A stretch of DNA of 24,960 nucleotides from Rhodocyclaceae bacterium UBA2250 (GCA_002347285.1 DDXW01000026.1:1-24960); one strand, 5' to 3'. Shown: positions 1 through 12,571, numbered from the stretch's first letter. Program-made: numbers and translations. The notes: generated by a model not told the origin, from the letters alone.

Positions 1-54
1 GACCGCGGCGGCAAGTACCAGGGCCAGGTCGGCGTCACCCTGCCGAAGATATGA
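1..54 (+). CDS. dcd: dCTP deaminase, C-terminal end only (partial)
   Basis: The window opens inside a reading frame whose last 17 residues end in KYQGQVGVTLPKI before a TGA at 52-54. This tail matches the C-terminus I know from betaproteobacterial dCTP deaminases (Dcd), which convert dCTP to dUTP for dTMP synthesis. The next gene starts inside the stop codon (ATGA, 51-54), the pattern of two translationally coupled genes. Only the tail is visible, so no catalytic residue can be checked; the call rests on this short C-terminal resemblance and on the position before an Orn/Lys/Arg decarboxylase. The 5' part lies outside the window. Confidence 0.6.
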   Translation, partial: DRGGKYQGQVGVTLPKI

Positions 55-2297
55 CCATGCGCTTCCACTTCCCGGTCATCATCATCGACGAGGACTTCCG
101 CTCGGAGAACGCCTCGGGCCTCGGCATCCGCGCGCTGGCCGACGCCATCCAGCAGGAAGGCATGGACGTGCTCGGCGTCACCAGCTACGGCGACCTGACC
201 TCGTTCGCCCAGCAGCAGAGCCGCGCCTCGGCCTTCATCCTGTCGGTCGACGACGAGGAGCTCGCCAACGAGCCGGAGGAGACCATCGCCGAGCTGCGCG
301 CCTTCGTCGAGGAGATTCGCTTCAAGAACGCCGAGATTCCGATCTTCCTGCACGGCGAGACGCGCACCAGCCGCCACATCCCGAACGACATCCTGCGCGA
401 GCTGCACGGCTTCATCCACATGCACGAGGACACGCCGGAGTTCATCGCGCGCCACGTCGTGCGCGAGGCCAGGAGTTACCTCGATTCGCTGCCGCCGCCC
501 TTCTTCCGCGCGCTGACGCACTACGCCGCCGACGGCTCGTATTCCTGGCACTGCCCGGGCCACTCGGGCGGCGTCGCCTTCCTCAAGAGCCCGGTCGGCC
601 AGATGTTCCACCAGTTCTTCGGCGAGAACATGCTGCGCGCCGACGTCTGCAACGCGGTCGAGGAGCTCGGCCAGCTGCTCGACCACACCGGCCCCGTCGC
701 GGCCTCCGAGCGCAACGCGGCGCGCATCTTCAACGCCGACCACCTGTTCTTCGTCACCAACGGCACGTCGACCTCGAACAAGATCGTCTGGCACTCGACC
801 GTCGCGCCCGGCGACATCGTGGTGGTCGACCGCAACTGCCACAAGTCGGTGCTGCACGCGATCATGATGACCGGCGCGATCCCGGTGTTCCTGATGCCGA
901 CGCGCAACAACTACGGCATCATCGGCCCGATTCCGCGCCAGGAATTCGAATGGGCGAACATCCGGAAGAAGATCGACGCCAACCCCTTCATCGCCGACAA
1001 GAGCGCCAAGCCGCGCGTGCTGACGATCACCCAGAGCACCTACGACGGCGTGATGTACAACGTCGAGGACATCAAGCAGATGCTCGACGGCCGGATCGAC
1101 ACGCTGCACTTCGACGAGGCCTGGCTGCCGCACGCCGCCTTCCACGACTTCTACGGCGACTACCACGCGATCGGCGCCGACCGGCCGCGCTGCCGCGAGT
1201 CGATGATCTTCTCGACGCAGTCCACCCACAAGCTGCTCGCCGGCTTGAGCCAGGCCTCGCAGATCCTGGTGCAGGACGCGCAGGAACAGAAGCTCGACCG
1301 CGACGTGTTCAACGAGGCCTACCTGATGCACACCTCGACCTCGCCGCAGTATTCGATCATCGCCTCGTGCGACGTCGCCGCGGCGATGATGGAGGAGCCC
1401 GGCGGCACCGCGCTGGTCGAGGAATCGATCGCCGAGGCGCTCGACTTCCGCCGCGCGATGCGCAAGGTCAGCGAGGAATGGGGCAGCAACTGGTGGTTCA
1501 AGGTCTGGGGCCCGGACGACCTCTCCGAGGAGGGCATCGAGGAGCGCGACGCCTGGATGCTCAAGACCGGCGCGCGCTGGCACGGCTTCGGCGACCTCGC
1601 CGAGGGCTTCAACCTGCTCGACCCGATCAAGGCCACCGTCATCACCCCGGGCCTCGACGTCGACGGCGAATTCGCCGACGACATCGGCATCCCGGCGGCG
1701 ATCGTCACCAAGTACCTGGCCGAGCACGGCGTGATCGTCGAGAAGTGCGGCCTCTACAGCTTCTTCATCATGTTCACCATCGGCATCACCAAGGGCCGCT
1801 GGAACACGCTGGTCGCCGCCCTGCAGCAGTTCAAGGACGACTACGACAAGAACCAGCCGCTGTGGAAGGTGCTGCCAGAGTTCGTCGCCAAGCACCCGCG
1901 CTACGAGCGCATCGGCCTGCGCGAGCTGTGCACGCAGATCCACGAGGTGTACAAGGCCAACGACGTCGCCCGCCTCACCACCGAGATGTACCTCTCCGAC
2001 ATGGTGCCGGCGATGCGGCCGGCCGACGCCTTCGCGAAAATGGCGCACCGCGAGATCGAGCGCGTGCCGATCGACCAGCTCGAAGGCCGCGTCACCGCCG
2101 TGCTGCTCACCCCCTACCCGCCCGGCATCCCGCTGCTGATCCCCGGCGAACGCTTCAACGCCACCATCGTCCGCTACCTGCGCTTCGCGCGCGACTTCAA
2201 CGCGCGCTTCCCCGGCTTCGAGACCGACATCCACGGCCTCGTCAAGTCGCAGGGCAACGAGAGCAACGGCTACTACGTCGACTGCGTGAAGGACTGA
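51..2297 (+). CDS. Orn/Lys/Arg decarboxylase, fold type I, arginine-decarboxylase-like
   Basis: This 748-aa protein has the full length of the biodegradative amino-acid decarboxylases (AdiA, CadA, SpeC/F, about 710-755 aa). These PLP enzymes remove CO2 from a basic amino acid, giving agmatine, cadaverine or putrescine. An N-terminal response-regulator-like wing domain (about 1-140) precedes the PLP domain. Visible marks are the GHSGG and DRNCHKS segments, HFDEAW (the Asp that contacts the PLP ring nitrogen) and STHK at 391-394, with K394 as the Schiff-base lysine. The C-terminal domain ends in PGFETDIHG. Segments such as YGIIGPI, HFDEAW and the TKGRW region look closer to AdiA than to CadA, but substrate cannot be fixed by eye. 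It overlaps the probable dcd by 4 nt and has no clear Shine-Dalgarno; ATG at 57 is an alternative start. Confidence 0.9.
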   Translation: MTMRFHFPVIIIDEDFRSENASGLGIRALADAIQQEGMDVLGVTSYGDLTSFAQQQSRASAFILSVDDEELANEPEETIAELRAFVEEIRFKNAEIPIFLHGETRTSRHIPNDILRELHGFIHMHEDTPEFIARHVVREARSYLDSLPPPFFRALTHYAADGSYSWHCPGHSGGVAFLKSPVGQMFHQFFGENMLRADVCNAVEELGQLLDHTGPVAASERNAARIFNADHLFFVTNGTSTSNKIVWHSTVAPGDIVVVDRNCHKSVLHAIMMTGAIPVFLMPTRNNYGIIGPIPRQEFEWANIRKKIDANPFIADKSAKPRVLTITQSTYDGVMYNVEDIKQMLDGRIDTLHFDEAWLPHAAFHDFYGDYHAIGADRPRCRESMIFSTQSTHKLLAGLSQASQILVQDAQEQKLDRDVFNEAYLMHTSTSPQYSIIASCDVAAAMMEEPGGTALVEESIAEALDFRRAMRKVSEEWGSNWWFKVWGPDDLSEEGIEERDAWMLKTGARWHGFGDLAEGFNLLDPIKATVITPGLDVDGEFADDIGIPAAIVTKYLAEHGVIVEKCGLYSFFIMFTIGITKGRWNTLVAALQQFKDDYDKNQPLWKVLPEFVAKHPRYERIGLRELCTQIHEVYKANDVARLTTEMYLSDMVPAMRPADAFAKMAHREIERVPIDQLEGRVTAVLLTPYPPGIPLLIPGERFNATIVRYLRFARDFNARFPGFETDIHGLVKSQGNESNGYYVDCVKD

Positions 2298-2334
2298 GCC
2301 GCTTGGCGACCGCGCTGACTGCAGGGCGGGCGAC

Positions 2335-3198
2335 ATGAAGCGCCCCCGGCTCGCCGTCGTCGGCTTCGGCCGGCTCGGCCGGGCCTGCCTCGAGGCCGCC
2401 CGCGCGCAGATCGATCTCGAACTGGCCGGCGTCGTGCGCCGGCCCGAGCAAGCCGTGCAGGCCCTGCCGCCGCCCTACGCCCAACTCAGGGTGGCGGGTC
2501 ACATCGCCGAACTGGGGCCGGTGGATTGCGCCCTGGTCTGCGTGCCGGCGTCGGTCGTCGTGCCGGTGGCCCGGGAGCTGCTCGCGCACGGCGTGCCGAT
2601 CGTCGAATGCGCGGTCGTGGACGATGCCACGCTGCGACGCAACCAGGAAACGCTGCACCCGGTGGCCGTGGAGCGGCGCCTCCCCGCCATGCTCGGCGCG
2701 GGCTGGGCACCAGGCGCGCTGAGCCTGATCCGGCATCTGTTCGAACTGCTGATCCCGAAGGGCGAGACCGAACTCACGCGCCGTCCGGCGGTCAGCCTGC
2801 ACCACAGCGCCGCCGCGGCGCAGGTGCGCGGCGTGCGCGCCGCCCTGTGCGCCGAGCTGCGGGCATCCGACGGCGGCATGCAGCGTTACGTCTATGTCGA
2901 GCTGGAGCGCGGGGCCGACCCGCAGCGCGTCGAGGCGGCGATCGCCGCCGATCCGCTGTTCCTCGGCGAGCAGACGCAGGTCTTCGCCGTGGACAGCGTG
3001 GCCGACCTCGAACAGGAAGGGCATGGCGTCGTGCTGTCGCGCCGCGGCGGCGCAGGCGCGGGCGCAGCCGTGCACGACAGCCTGCTGCTCGAGGGACGCT
3101 TCGATCCCCATGCCTTCAGCGCGCGCATCATGCTCGACGCGGCGCGGCAGCTGCCCGGCCACAAGTTCGGCGCGCACCGCTATTCCGTCCGGCTGTGA
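2335..3198 (+). CDS. meso-diaminopimelate dehydrogenase-like NAD(P)-dependent oxidoreductase
   Basis: The 287-aa product opens with a Rossmann dinucleotide motif, GFGRLGR at residues 10-16. It then carries the GAGWAPG segment (about 121-128), which lines up with the STGWDPG segment of meso-diaminopimelate D-dehydrogenase (Ddh). The C-terminal half also follows Ddh, with an HHS...VRGV stretch and an EGHGVVLSRRG stretch. Ddh interconverts meso-DAP and tetrahydrodipicolinate plus ammonia. The protein is shorter than Corynebacterium Ddh (about 320 aa) and several known substrate contacts look changed, so it may act on another amino acid. It lies 37 bp after the decarboxylase on the same strand, which suggests co-transcription. 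The ATG has a weak purine-rich stretch upstream. It converges on folA with an 18-bp gap that shows no terminator hairpin. Confidence 0.65.
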   Translation: MKRPRLAVVGFGRLGRACLEAARAQIDLELAGVVRRPEQAVQALPPPYAQLRVAGHIAELGPVDCALVCVPASVVVPVARELLAHGVPIVECAVVDDATLRRNQETLHPVAVERRLPAMLGAGWAPGALSLIRHLFELLIPKGETELTRRPAVSLHHSAAAAQVRGVRAALCAELRASDGGMQRYVYVELERGADPQRVEAAIAADPLFLGEQTQVFAVDSVADLEQEGHGVVLSRRGGAGAGAAVHDSLLLEGRFDPHAFSARIMLDAARQLPGHKFGAHRYSVRL

Positions 3199-3216
3199 GC
3201 CGAAGAAGAAAGTCGC

Positions 3217-3705
3217 TCAGGCGCGTTCGTAGGTGACGAAGGCGTAGCCGAGGCCGTCGGCGCCGACGCCTGCCTCGCGCTTCGTCTCGCGCCATTGCGC
3301 GCGGTCGACGACCGGGAAGAAGGCGTCGCCGTCGAAGGCGGCGTCGATCTCGGTGAGTTCGAGCCGCTGCGCGCGCGACAGTGCATGGGCGTAGAGCTCG
3401 GCGCCGCCGATGACGAACTGCGGCGCCGCCTCGCCGGCGCCGAGTTTCGCGGCCGCGTCGAGGGAATGAATCACGGTAGCCCCCGGCGCCGCGTAATCGA
3501 CGCTGCGCGTCACAACAATATTCTGGCGGCCGGGCAGCGGGCGGAACTTCGCCGGCAGCGACTCCCAGGTCTTGCGCCCCATGATCACCGCGTGGCCCAT
3601 GGTGAGCGCCTTGAAGTGCTTCAGGTCCTCGGGCAGGTGCCAGGGCAGCGCATTGTCCCTGCCGATGACGCCGTTCTTCGCGACGGCCGCGATGACGATC
3701 AACAT
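3217..3705 (-). CDS. folA: dihydrofolate reductase
   Basis: This 162-aa protein is a complete DHFR, which reduces dihydrofolate to tetrahydrofolate with NADPH. Family marks are the N-terminal IAAVAKNGVIG, the active-site segment LPWHLPEDLKHFK with the catalytic acid D27, MGRKTWESLP for NADPH binding, and FVIGGAELY. Its length fits the family (about 160 aa). It is the last gene of a minus-strand series and starts 7 nt after the stop of glgA, so it probably depends on upstream transcription. Its usual functional partner thyA lies at the opposite end of the same series, about 10 kb away. The gene ends 18 bp from the convergent dehydrogenase gene. Confidence 0.96.
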   Translation of the reverse strand: MLIVIAAVAKNGVIGRDNALPWHLPEDLKHFKALTMGHAVIMGRKTWESLPAKFRPLPGRQNIVVTRSVDYAAPGATVIHSLDAAAKLGAGEAAPQFVIGGAELYAHALSRAQRLELTEIDAAFDGDAFFPVVDRAQWRETKREAGVGADGLGYAFVTYERA

Positions 3706-3712
3706 CGGGCGA

Positions 3713-5169
3713 TCATGCCGGCCGCAGGCTGCGACTCAGTTTCGCGTAGAGGTCGAGGTAGCGCCGCGCCGGCCCGTCCCAGCCGTAGTCGCCGGCCATC
3801 GCGTTCTGCTGCAGCCGCCGCCACGCGGCCCGGTCGCGCCAGAGTTCCGCAGCCCAGCGCGCGGTGCCGAGGATCGCCGCCGGCATGGCGTCGCCGCAGA
3901 CGAAGCCGTTGGCGCTGCCGTCGGCGAGGCCGGCCGCCGAATAGTTGACGACCGTGTCGGCCAGCCCGCCGGTGGCGCGCACCAGCGGCGGCGTGCCGTA
4001 GGCGAGGCTGTACATCTGGTTGAGTCCGCAAGGCTCGAAGCGCGAGGGCATCAGGAAGATGTCGGCGCCGGCCTCGATGCGGTGGGCCAAGGCCTCGCTG
4101 AAGCCGATGGTGACGGCGACCTGGCCGGGATGGCGCGCCGCGAGTGCGCGGAAGGCGGCTTCCAGCGTCTTCTCGCCGCTGCCGAGCACGGCGAGCTGCG
4201 CCGGCAGGTGCACCAGCGCGTCGCCGACGGCGGCGGCCAGGTCGAGCCCCTTCTGGTGCGTGAGGCGGCTCACCACGCCGAACAGCGGGCAGTCGGCGCG
4301 CTCCGCGAGGCCGAGCTCGCGCTGCAGCGCACGCTTGTTCCGCGCCTTGGCGTCGAGCCGCTCGCGGTCATAGGGCGCGGCGAGGTGCGGGTCCGTGGCC
4401 GGGTTCCACTGCTCGGTGTCGATGCCGTTGAGGATGCCGGTGAGCTGCGCGGCGCGCGTTTGCAGCAGGCCCTGCATGCCCATGCCTTCGGGCGCGGCCT
4501 GGATCTCGCGCGCGTAGGTGGGGCTGACGGTGGTCAGCCAGTCGGCGTGGCGCAGGCCGGCCTTGAGGAAGGAGAGATGGCCGTAGTACTCGATGCCCTC
4601 GATGTGCCAGTCGTCCTCGGTCAGGCCGAGTTCCTCGAGCAGCGCCCGCGGGAACACGCCCTGGAACGCGAGGTTGTGGATCGTCAGCACCGAAGCGGCG
4701 CCGCCAGTTTCATAGTGGTGCAGATAGTAGGGCGCGAGGCCGGTCTGCCAGTCGTGGCAATGCAGGATGTCGGGACGCCAGTCGAGCGGCGTCGCCGCGC
4801 CCGCCAGCCGCGCCGCGACGCGCGACAGCAGGCCGAAGCGCAGGTGGTTGTCGAGCCAGTCGCGGCCCTCGGGGCCGAGGTAGGGATTGCCCGGACGGTC
4901 GAACAGCATCGGACAGTCGAGCAGCAGGAAGGGCAGCTCGCCGTGCTGCGCGACGTAGAGGTCGCACGCCGGCAGCTGGCCGCCGAGCCAGGGCAGATGG
5001 ACCAGATGCTCGGCGTCGGGGAAGGCGTCGCGCAGCGCCGGATAGCGCGGCAGCAGCAGGCGCACGTCGCAACCGATGCGGTGCAGCGCGGGCGGCAGCG
5101 CGGCGGCGACGTCGCCGAGCCCGCCGGTCTTTACCCAGGGCGCGATCTCGGAAGTGACGAACAGGGCTT

Positions 5170-5173
<4 letters not shown>
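3713..5173 (-). CDS. glgA: glycogen synthase (ADP-glucose starch synthase)
   Basis: The 486-aa product is a GT5 glycogen synthase that adds glucose from ADP-glucose to the non-reducing end of alpha-1,4-glucan. The N-terminus reads MKALFVTSEIAPWVKTGGLGDV, with the KTGGL sugar-nucleotide motif at residues 15-19. A C-terminal PSRFEPCGLNQM segment (about 375-387) supplies the E-x7-E motif of retaining glycosyltransferases. Length matches E. coli GlgA (477 aa). The start is fixed by the KTGGL spacing and by a 4-nt ATGA overlap with the stop of pgi, which points to translational coupling. folA follows after 7 nt. I see no truncation. Confidence 0.97.
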
Positions 5174-6806
<1,633 letters not shown>

Positions 6807-6810
<4 letters not shown>

Positions 6811-9377
6811 AGCCAGAGCATCATGCCCATCTCGAAGGGATGGGTCAGCAGTTCGTGGTGGGGGAAGGCGCGGATGCGGTAGTCGATCTTGCCGCAGACG
6901 TCCGGCGCGAGCTTCAGCGCGAAGACGCTTTCGCCGTCCTGGCCCGGCCCCTGGTAGGCGAGGGCGAGGCGGCGCGGCGGGCGCGACTTGGCGGTCGCGC
7001 CCGGCCGCGCCATCAGCATCTCGACCGTGACGTCGGCCGGCGCCAGGCCGTTGAGCTGCAGCGCGACCTCGAAGCGCAGGCTCTCGCCGAAGGCGATGCG
7101 CTTCTGCGGCATGTCGACGCGCCGCATCGTGACGTGCGGCCAAGCCTGCCGCACCTGCTGCTTCCAGGCCGCCAGCCGGCGCGCACCGGCGAAATCGTCG
7201 GCGCTCTTCTTGCGCCATTGCTGGTCGGCCGGCGCATAGAACTTGGTGACGTATTCGCCGACCATGCGCATCGAGTTGAAGCGCGGCGTGATCGTCGCGA
7301 TCGAACGCTTCGCCATGTTGACCCAGCCCGGCGAGTAGCCCATCGGACCGCGGCTGTAATAGAGCGGGATCACCTTGTCCTGGAGGGTCTCGTAGAGCGA
7401 ACGGCCCTCCTCCTGGTCGCGGCGCGCCTCGTCGTGGATGCTCGAGGCCGGCTTGATCGCCCAGCCGTTGGGGCCGCCGTTCTGGCCGTCGTCCGGCTGG
7501 AAGCCCTCGCCCCACCAGCCGTCGAGCACCGAGAGGTTGATCACGCCGTTGATCGCCGCCTTCATGCCCGAGGTTCCCGAGGCTTCGAGCGGATAGACCG
7601 GGTTGTTGAGCCAGACGTCGACGCCGGAGACGAGACGGCGCGCCAGGCGCAGGTCGTAGCCCTCGACCAGCAGGAAGTGGCCCTCGAACTCGGGCATCGC
7701 CGCCACCTCGTGGATGCGGCGGATCAGCGCCTGGCCCGGCTGGTCGGCCGGATGCGCCTTGCCGGCGAAGATGAACAGCACCGGCCGCTCGGGGTTGCAG
7801 ACCATGCGCTGCAGGCGGTCGAGGTCGCGGAACAGCAGCGTCGCGCGCTTGTAGGTGGCGAAGCGGCGCGCGAAGCCGATGGTCAGCACGTTGGGATTTT
7901 CCGGGTCGGCGTATTGCAGCAGCCGGTCGATGTGCGCCTGCGAGCTCTGGTTGCGGGTGTGCTGCTGGGTGACGCGGTAGCCGACCAGATGCAGCATCTG
8001 CGCCTTGATCGACTGGCGCACGCTCCAGAAAGTGTGGTCGGGAATCGCATGCACCTCGGCCCAGCACTGCGGGTCGGTGAGGCGCTGGCGCCAGGCCGGA
8101 CCGAGCACGCGGTCGAAGGTGTCGTGCCACAGATCGGAGAGGAAGGTCGGCACGTGCACGCCGTTGGTGACGTAGCCCATCGGGTTGTCGCCCGGCTCGA
8201 TCTGCGGCCACAGCGTGGCGCAGATCTCCGCCGAGACGTTGCCGTGGATGCGCGAGACGCCGTTGTGGAAGCGCGAGCCGCGGATCGCCAGCGCCGTCAT
8301 GTTGAACTCGGCTTCGTGGTCGATGTGGCCGAGCGCGACCAGGCTGCCGATGTCGCAGCCCATGTCGCGGCAGCACTCCTCGAAGTAGCGCCAGATGACG
8401 TCCTCGGCGAAATGGTCGTGGCCGGCCGGCACCGGCGTGTGCGTGGTGAATACCGTGTTGCTGGCCACCGCCTCGAGCGCGGTCTGGAAATCCATGCCCG
8501 TCCTGATCAGATCGCGCGTGCGCTCGAGGATCAGGAAGGCGGCGTGGCCCTCGTTGATGTGCCAGACCGTCGGCAGCAGACCCATCTCGTGCAGCGCGCG
8601 CACGCCGCCCATGCCGAGCACGATCTCCTGCTCGATGCGCATGATGCGGTCGCCGCCGTAGAGCTGGTGCGCGATGTCGCGGTCGTGCGCCGAATTCTCC
8701 TCGAGGTCCGTGTCGAGCAGGTAGAGCGCGATGTGGCCGACGCGCGCCGTCCACACCTTGACATGCACCTCGCGGCCCGGCAGGCGCACGCCCACCTTGA
8801 GCTCGCTGCCGTCGGGACGCAGGACGGGAACCACTGGCAGGTCGTCGAAGTCGGCGTCGGTGTAGAGCGCATGCTGGCGGCCCTCGCCGTCGATACTCTG
8901 CAGGAAGTAGCCCTGGCGGTACAGCAGCCCGACGCCGACGAACGGCAGGTTCAGGTCGCTGGCGGTCTTGCAGTGGTCGCCGGCGAGGATGCCGAGGCCG
9001 CCGGAGTAGATCGGCAGACTCTCGTGGAAGCCGAACTCGGCGCAGAAATAGGCGATCAGCCCGCCTTCCGGCATGCCCGGCCCGTGTTCGCGGCCGACGT
9101 TGTCGTGATAGGTGTCGTAGGCCGACATGACGTGCGCCAGCGCGCCGAGGAAGACGGGATCCTCGGCGGCCTGGTCGAGGCGGTGCTGGTCGATGCGCTT
9201 GAGAAAGGCCTTCGGGCTGTGGCCGACGGCGCCCCAGAGCTTCTGGTCGAGCCGCGCGAGCAGGTTGCGCGTCGGCCGGTCCCAGCTGTACCAGAGGTTG
9301 TTGGCCAGTTCGTCGAGGCGGGCGAGCCGCGCGGGCAGTTCGGGGTTGATCTCGAGTTGAAACAGGGTGCCGGCCAT
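6807..9377 (-). CDS. glgP: alpha-glucan phosphorylase (GT35, DUF3417-containing type)
   Basis: The 856-aa product is an alpha-glucan phosphorylase, releasing glucose-1-P from glucan ends with phosphate and PLP. The N-terminus (about 10-110, with LDELANNLWYSWD) is the DUF3417 domain typical of the phosphorylase branch found in actinobacteria, Thermotoga and many proteobacteria, not the E. coli GlgP/MalP branch. The PLP site GTSGMKA places the Schiff-base lysine at K606. Other marks are YFCAEFG, SGGLGILAGDH, the INEGHAAF stretch and THTPVPAGHD. The N-terminal MAGTLFQ start is preceded by a modest GGA-rich stretch. It is 35 nt after GH57 and overlaps pgi by 4 nt. Members of this branch may prefer shorter maltodextrins, but specificity cannot be read from sequence. 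Confidence 0.94.
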
Positions 9378-9412
9378 GATGTTTTTCCGTGTTCTTGTCC
9401 GTTGGCGTGATT

Positions 9413-11131
9413 CTACGTCGCCGGCCATGCCGGGTGGGGCGGCGCTTCGGCGGCGCGGCGCATCGTGCCGCCGGCCTCGACGGCGGCGGCGGCGCTTCCC
9501 GTCGCGATCGGCACCGCCAGTTGCGCGGGCGGCTCGAGCTGCAGGCAGCGATGGAGATTGGCGAGGTTGTGGCGGAACAGCCGGTCGAAGGCGGTCACCG
9601 CTGCCGCCGGGTTGTAGTCGCCGAACCACCAGAACCAGTCCGAGCTTTCGCAGACGGCGAGCTGCGCCTCGGCAGCCGCCTGCTGGGCCGCCGTCAGCCG
9701 GCCGCTCGCCATCACCCGGTCGAAGCTCTGCTTGGCGGCGCACAGCAGATCCCAGGCATGGTTCTTCGCCGGATCGCCGATCCAGGTGGCCAGCGTGCCG
9801 TGCACCCAGCTGCCGGCGGTCAGCTGCGCCAGACTCGGCGCCGGCGGGGCGGCGGGATCGCCGAGCAGTTCGGCGTAGGTGCGCGTGCGGATGAAGGGAT
9901 GGCGGGCGAGCAGCCCGTAGAGATCCTCGAAGAAGTAATAGCCGTTGTAGGGATAGGACTCCCAGGCGTTCTCGCCGTCGAGGATCACGCTGACCACCGG
10001 CGGCGCGCCGGCCGGCGCCTCGTTCGCAATTGCCTCGAGCTGGGCGACGAAGTGCGCGGCCGCGTCGCGGCCGTGCCATTTCGCATACTCGAAGCCGATC
10101 AGGTCGGAGAGGCGGTCGTCGCGGAAGAACAGGGTCAGGCCGGGCGTGCCGGACAATTGCCAGGGCCGGTAGGCGCCGCCCGGCGCCGGCGCGGCCAGGC
10201 TGTTCTTCAGCACGTTCTCGCCGCTCGCCAGCCAGCGGCAGCCGGCGGCCGCGGCCATGCGCACGACGTCGGTCGACAGCGCGCCTTCCGCCGGCCACAT
10301 GCCGGTCGGCGCCGCGCCGAAACGCCCGGCATGGCTCTGCCGCGCCGCGGCGAAATGCTGCTCCAGGCGTTCGCGCCCGCCCGGATAGCGCGCCGCCAGC
10401 GGCAGGATCTCGTCCGGCCGGCTCTCGCGCGCGGCGGCGAAATCGAGCAGCAGCGGCGCGAGCGGGTGGCCGTAGGGCGTCGCCGACAGCTCGACCTGCC
10501 CGCTCGCCTGCAGCGCGCGGTAGCGCGGCACCAGGGCGGCGAGGGTGCGGCCGATGTAGGCGAGCAGCCGCTGGCGGTCGTCGGGCGTGAAGCCTTCGCC
10601 CTTGGCCATCAGCTCGGCGAGCAGCGGCTCGCGGCGGCGCTCGGTTTCGCCGGTCCAGGCGAGGTGGTACCAGGTCAGCAGGTCGGCGCAGTAGGCGCCG
10701 GACAGGTAGGCGAGCGCCGCCGGCCCCTCGCGCACCAGCGACTCGTGGAGCTCCAGCAGCCGCCGGAAGCGCGGAAACGGCTCGAGCATCGTCGGCCGGT
10801 GGCAGCGGAAGCAGCTGTGCAAGAGCAACGCGCGCTCCGCGGCGGACAGGTCGTCGAGGCGGGGGCGCTGCAGCAGGCGCAGCAAGGGGTCGCGGAACAC
10901 GCCGGTCTGGCACTGGCGCACGTAGTCGTCGATCTGCTCGAGCAGCACCGGCACGAAATTGACCACCGCGCGGATGCCCGGATGGCGCTCGAGATGCGCC
11001 GCCATGTCGGTGTAGTCCTTGAGCGCGTGCAGGTAGGTCCACGGCAGCGCGAAGTCGCCGCTGGCGCGGTCGCGGTAATCCGGCTGGTGCATGTGCCAGA
11101 GGAAGACCAGATCGAGCCGCGGCACGGTCAT
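9413..11131 (-). CDS. glycoside hydrolase family 57 protein (amylase/amylopullulanase-like)
   Basis: This 572-aa cytoplasmic protein is a GH57 enzyme acting on alpha-glucans. The five-region pattern is visible: HMHQPD at 13-18, a VELSATPYGHP segment at 213-223, GMWPAEG at 278-283 with E282 as probable nucleophile, ILDGENAWE at 383-391 with D385 as probable acid/base, and a C-terminal SDWFWWFGDYNP segment near 497-508. The WPAEG and DGENAWE forms resemble the amylase/amylopullulanase side of GH57 more than the GH57 branching enzymes. No signal peptide is seen, so the substrate should be internal glucan. It sits 22 nt after glgC and 35 nt before glgP. As no glgB or glgX is present locally, it may debranch or trim glycogen; branching activity remains possible. 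Confidence 0.88.
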   Translation of the reverse strand: MTVPRLDLVFLWHMHQPDYRDRASGDFALPWTYLHALKDYTDMAAHLERHPGIRAVVNFVPVLLEQIDDYVRQCQTGVFRDPLLRLLQRPRLDDLSAAERALLLHSCFRCHRPTMLEPFPRFRRLLELHESLVREGPAALAYLSGAYCADLLTWYHLAWTGETERRREPLLAELMAKGEGFTPDDRQRLLAYIGRTLAALVPRYRALQASGQVELSATPYGHPLAPLLLDFAAARESRPDEILPLAARYPGGRERLEQHFAAARQSHAGRFGAAPTGMWPAEGALSTDVVRMAAAAGCRWLASGENVLKNSLAAPAPGGAYRPWQLSGTPGLTLFFRDDRLSDLIGFEYAKWHGRDAAAHFVAQLEAIANEAPAGAPPVVSVILDGENAWESYPYNGYYFFEDLYGLLARHPFIRTRTYAELLGDPAAPPAPSLAQLTAGSWVHGTLATWIGDPAKNHAWDLLCAAKQSFDRVMASGRLTAAQQAAAEAQLAVCESSDWFWWFGDYNPAAAVTAFDRLFRHNLANLHRCLQLEPPAQLAVPIATGSAAAAVEAGGTMRRAAEAPPHPAWPAT

Positions 11132-11153
11132 GGCGCTCGGAAGGGGCGGCCCC

Positions 11154-12458
<1,305 letters not shown>

Positions 12459-12510
12459 GATGACTCCCTTGAATTGGATGGTCGGCAGGCCCGCCGCTTG
12501 TCGTTTATCC

Positions 12511-12552
12511 GCGTCCCGCGTCGCGGGACGGCTCCCGCTGGCGGGCGGGAGC
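12511..12552. repeat. two tandem GC-rich inverted repeats between the DUF2934 gene and glgC
   Basis: CGTCCCGC (12512-12519) pairs with GCGGGACG (12523-12530) over a 3-nt loop. Immediately next, GCTCCCGC (12531-12538) pairs with GCGGGAGC (12545-12552) over a 6-nt loop. Both stems are perfect 8-bp matches. Neither is followed by a T-run on either strand, so simple intrinsic termination is unlikely. A role in transcript processing, stabilisation or attenuation before glgC, or a REP-like extragenic palindrome, would fit. Confidence 0.6.
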
Positions 12553-12571
12553 GGCTGCCAGCGAATGCGTC

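Noticed and set aside
950..2338. Long Arg/Pro-rich plus-strand open frame inside the decarboxylase gene
   Set aside because: Low-complexity Arg-rich translation in another frame of a clear enzyme gene; typical by-product of high GC.
12511..12552. Hairpins before glgC as an intrinsic terminator
   Set aside because: No T-run follows either stem on either strand.
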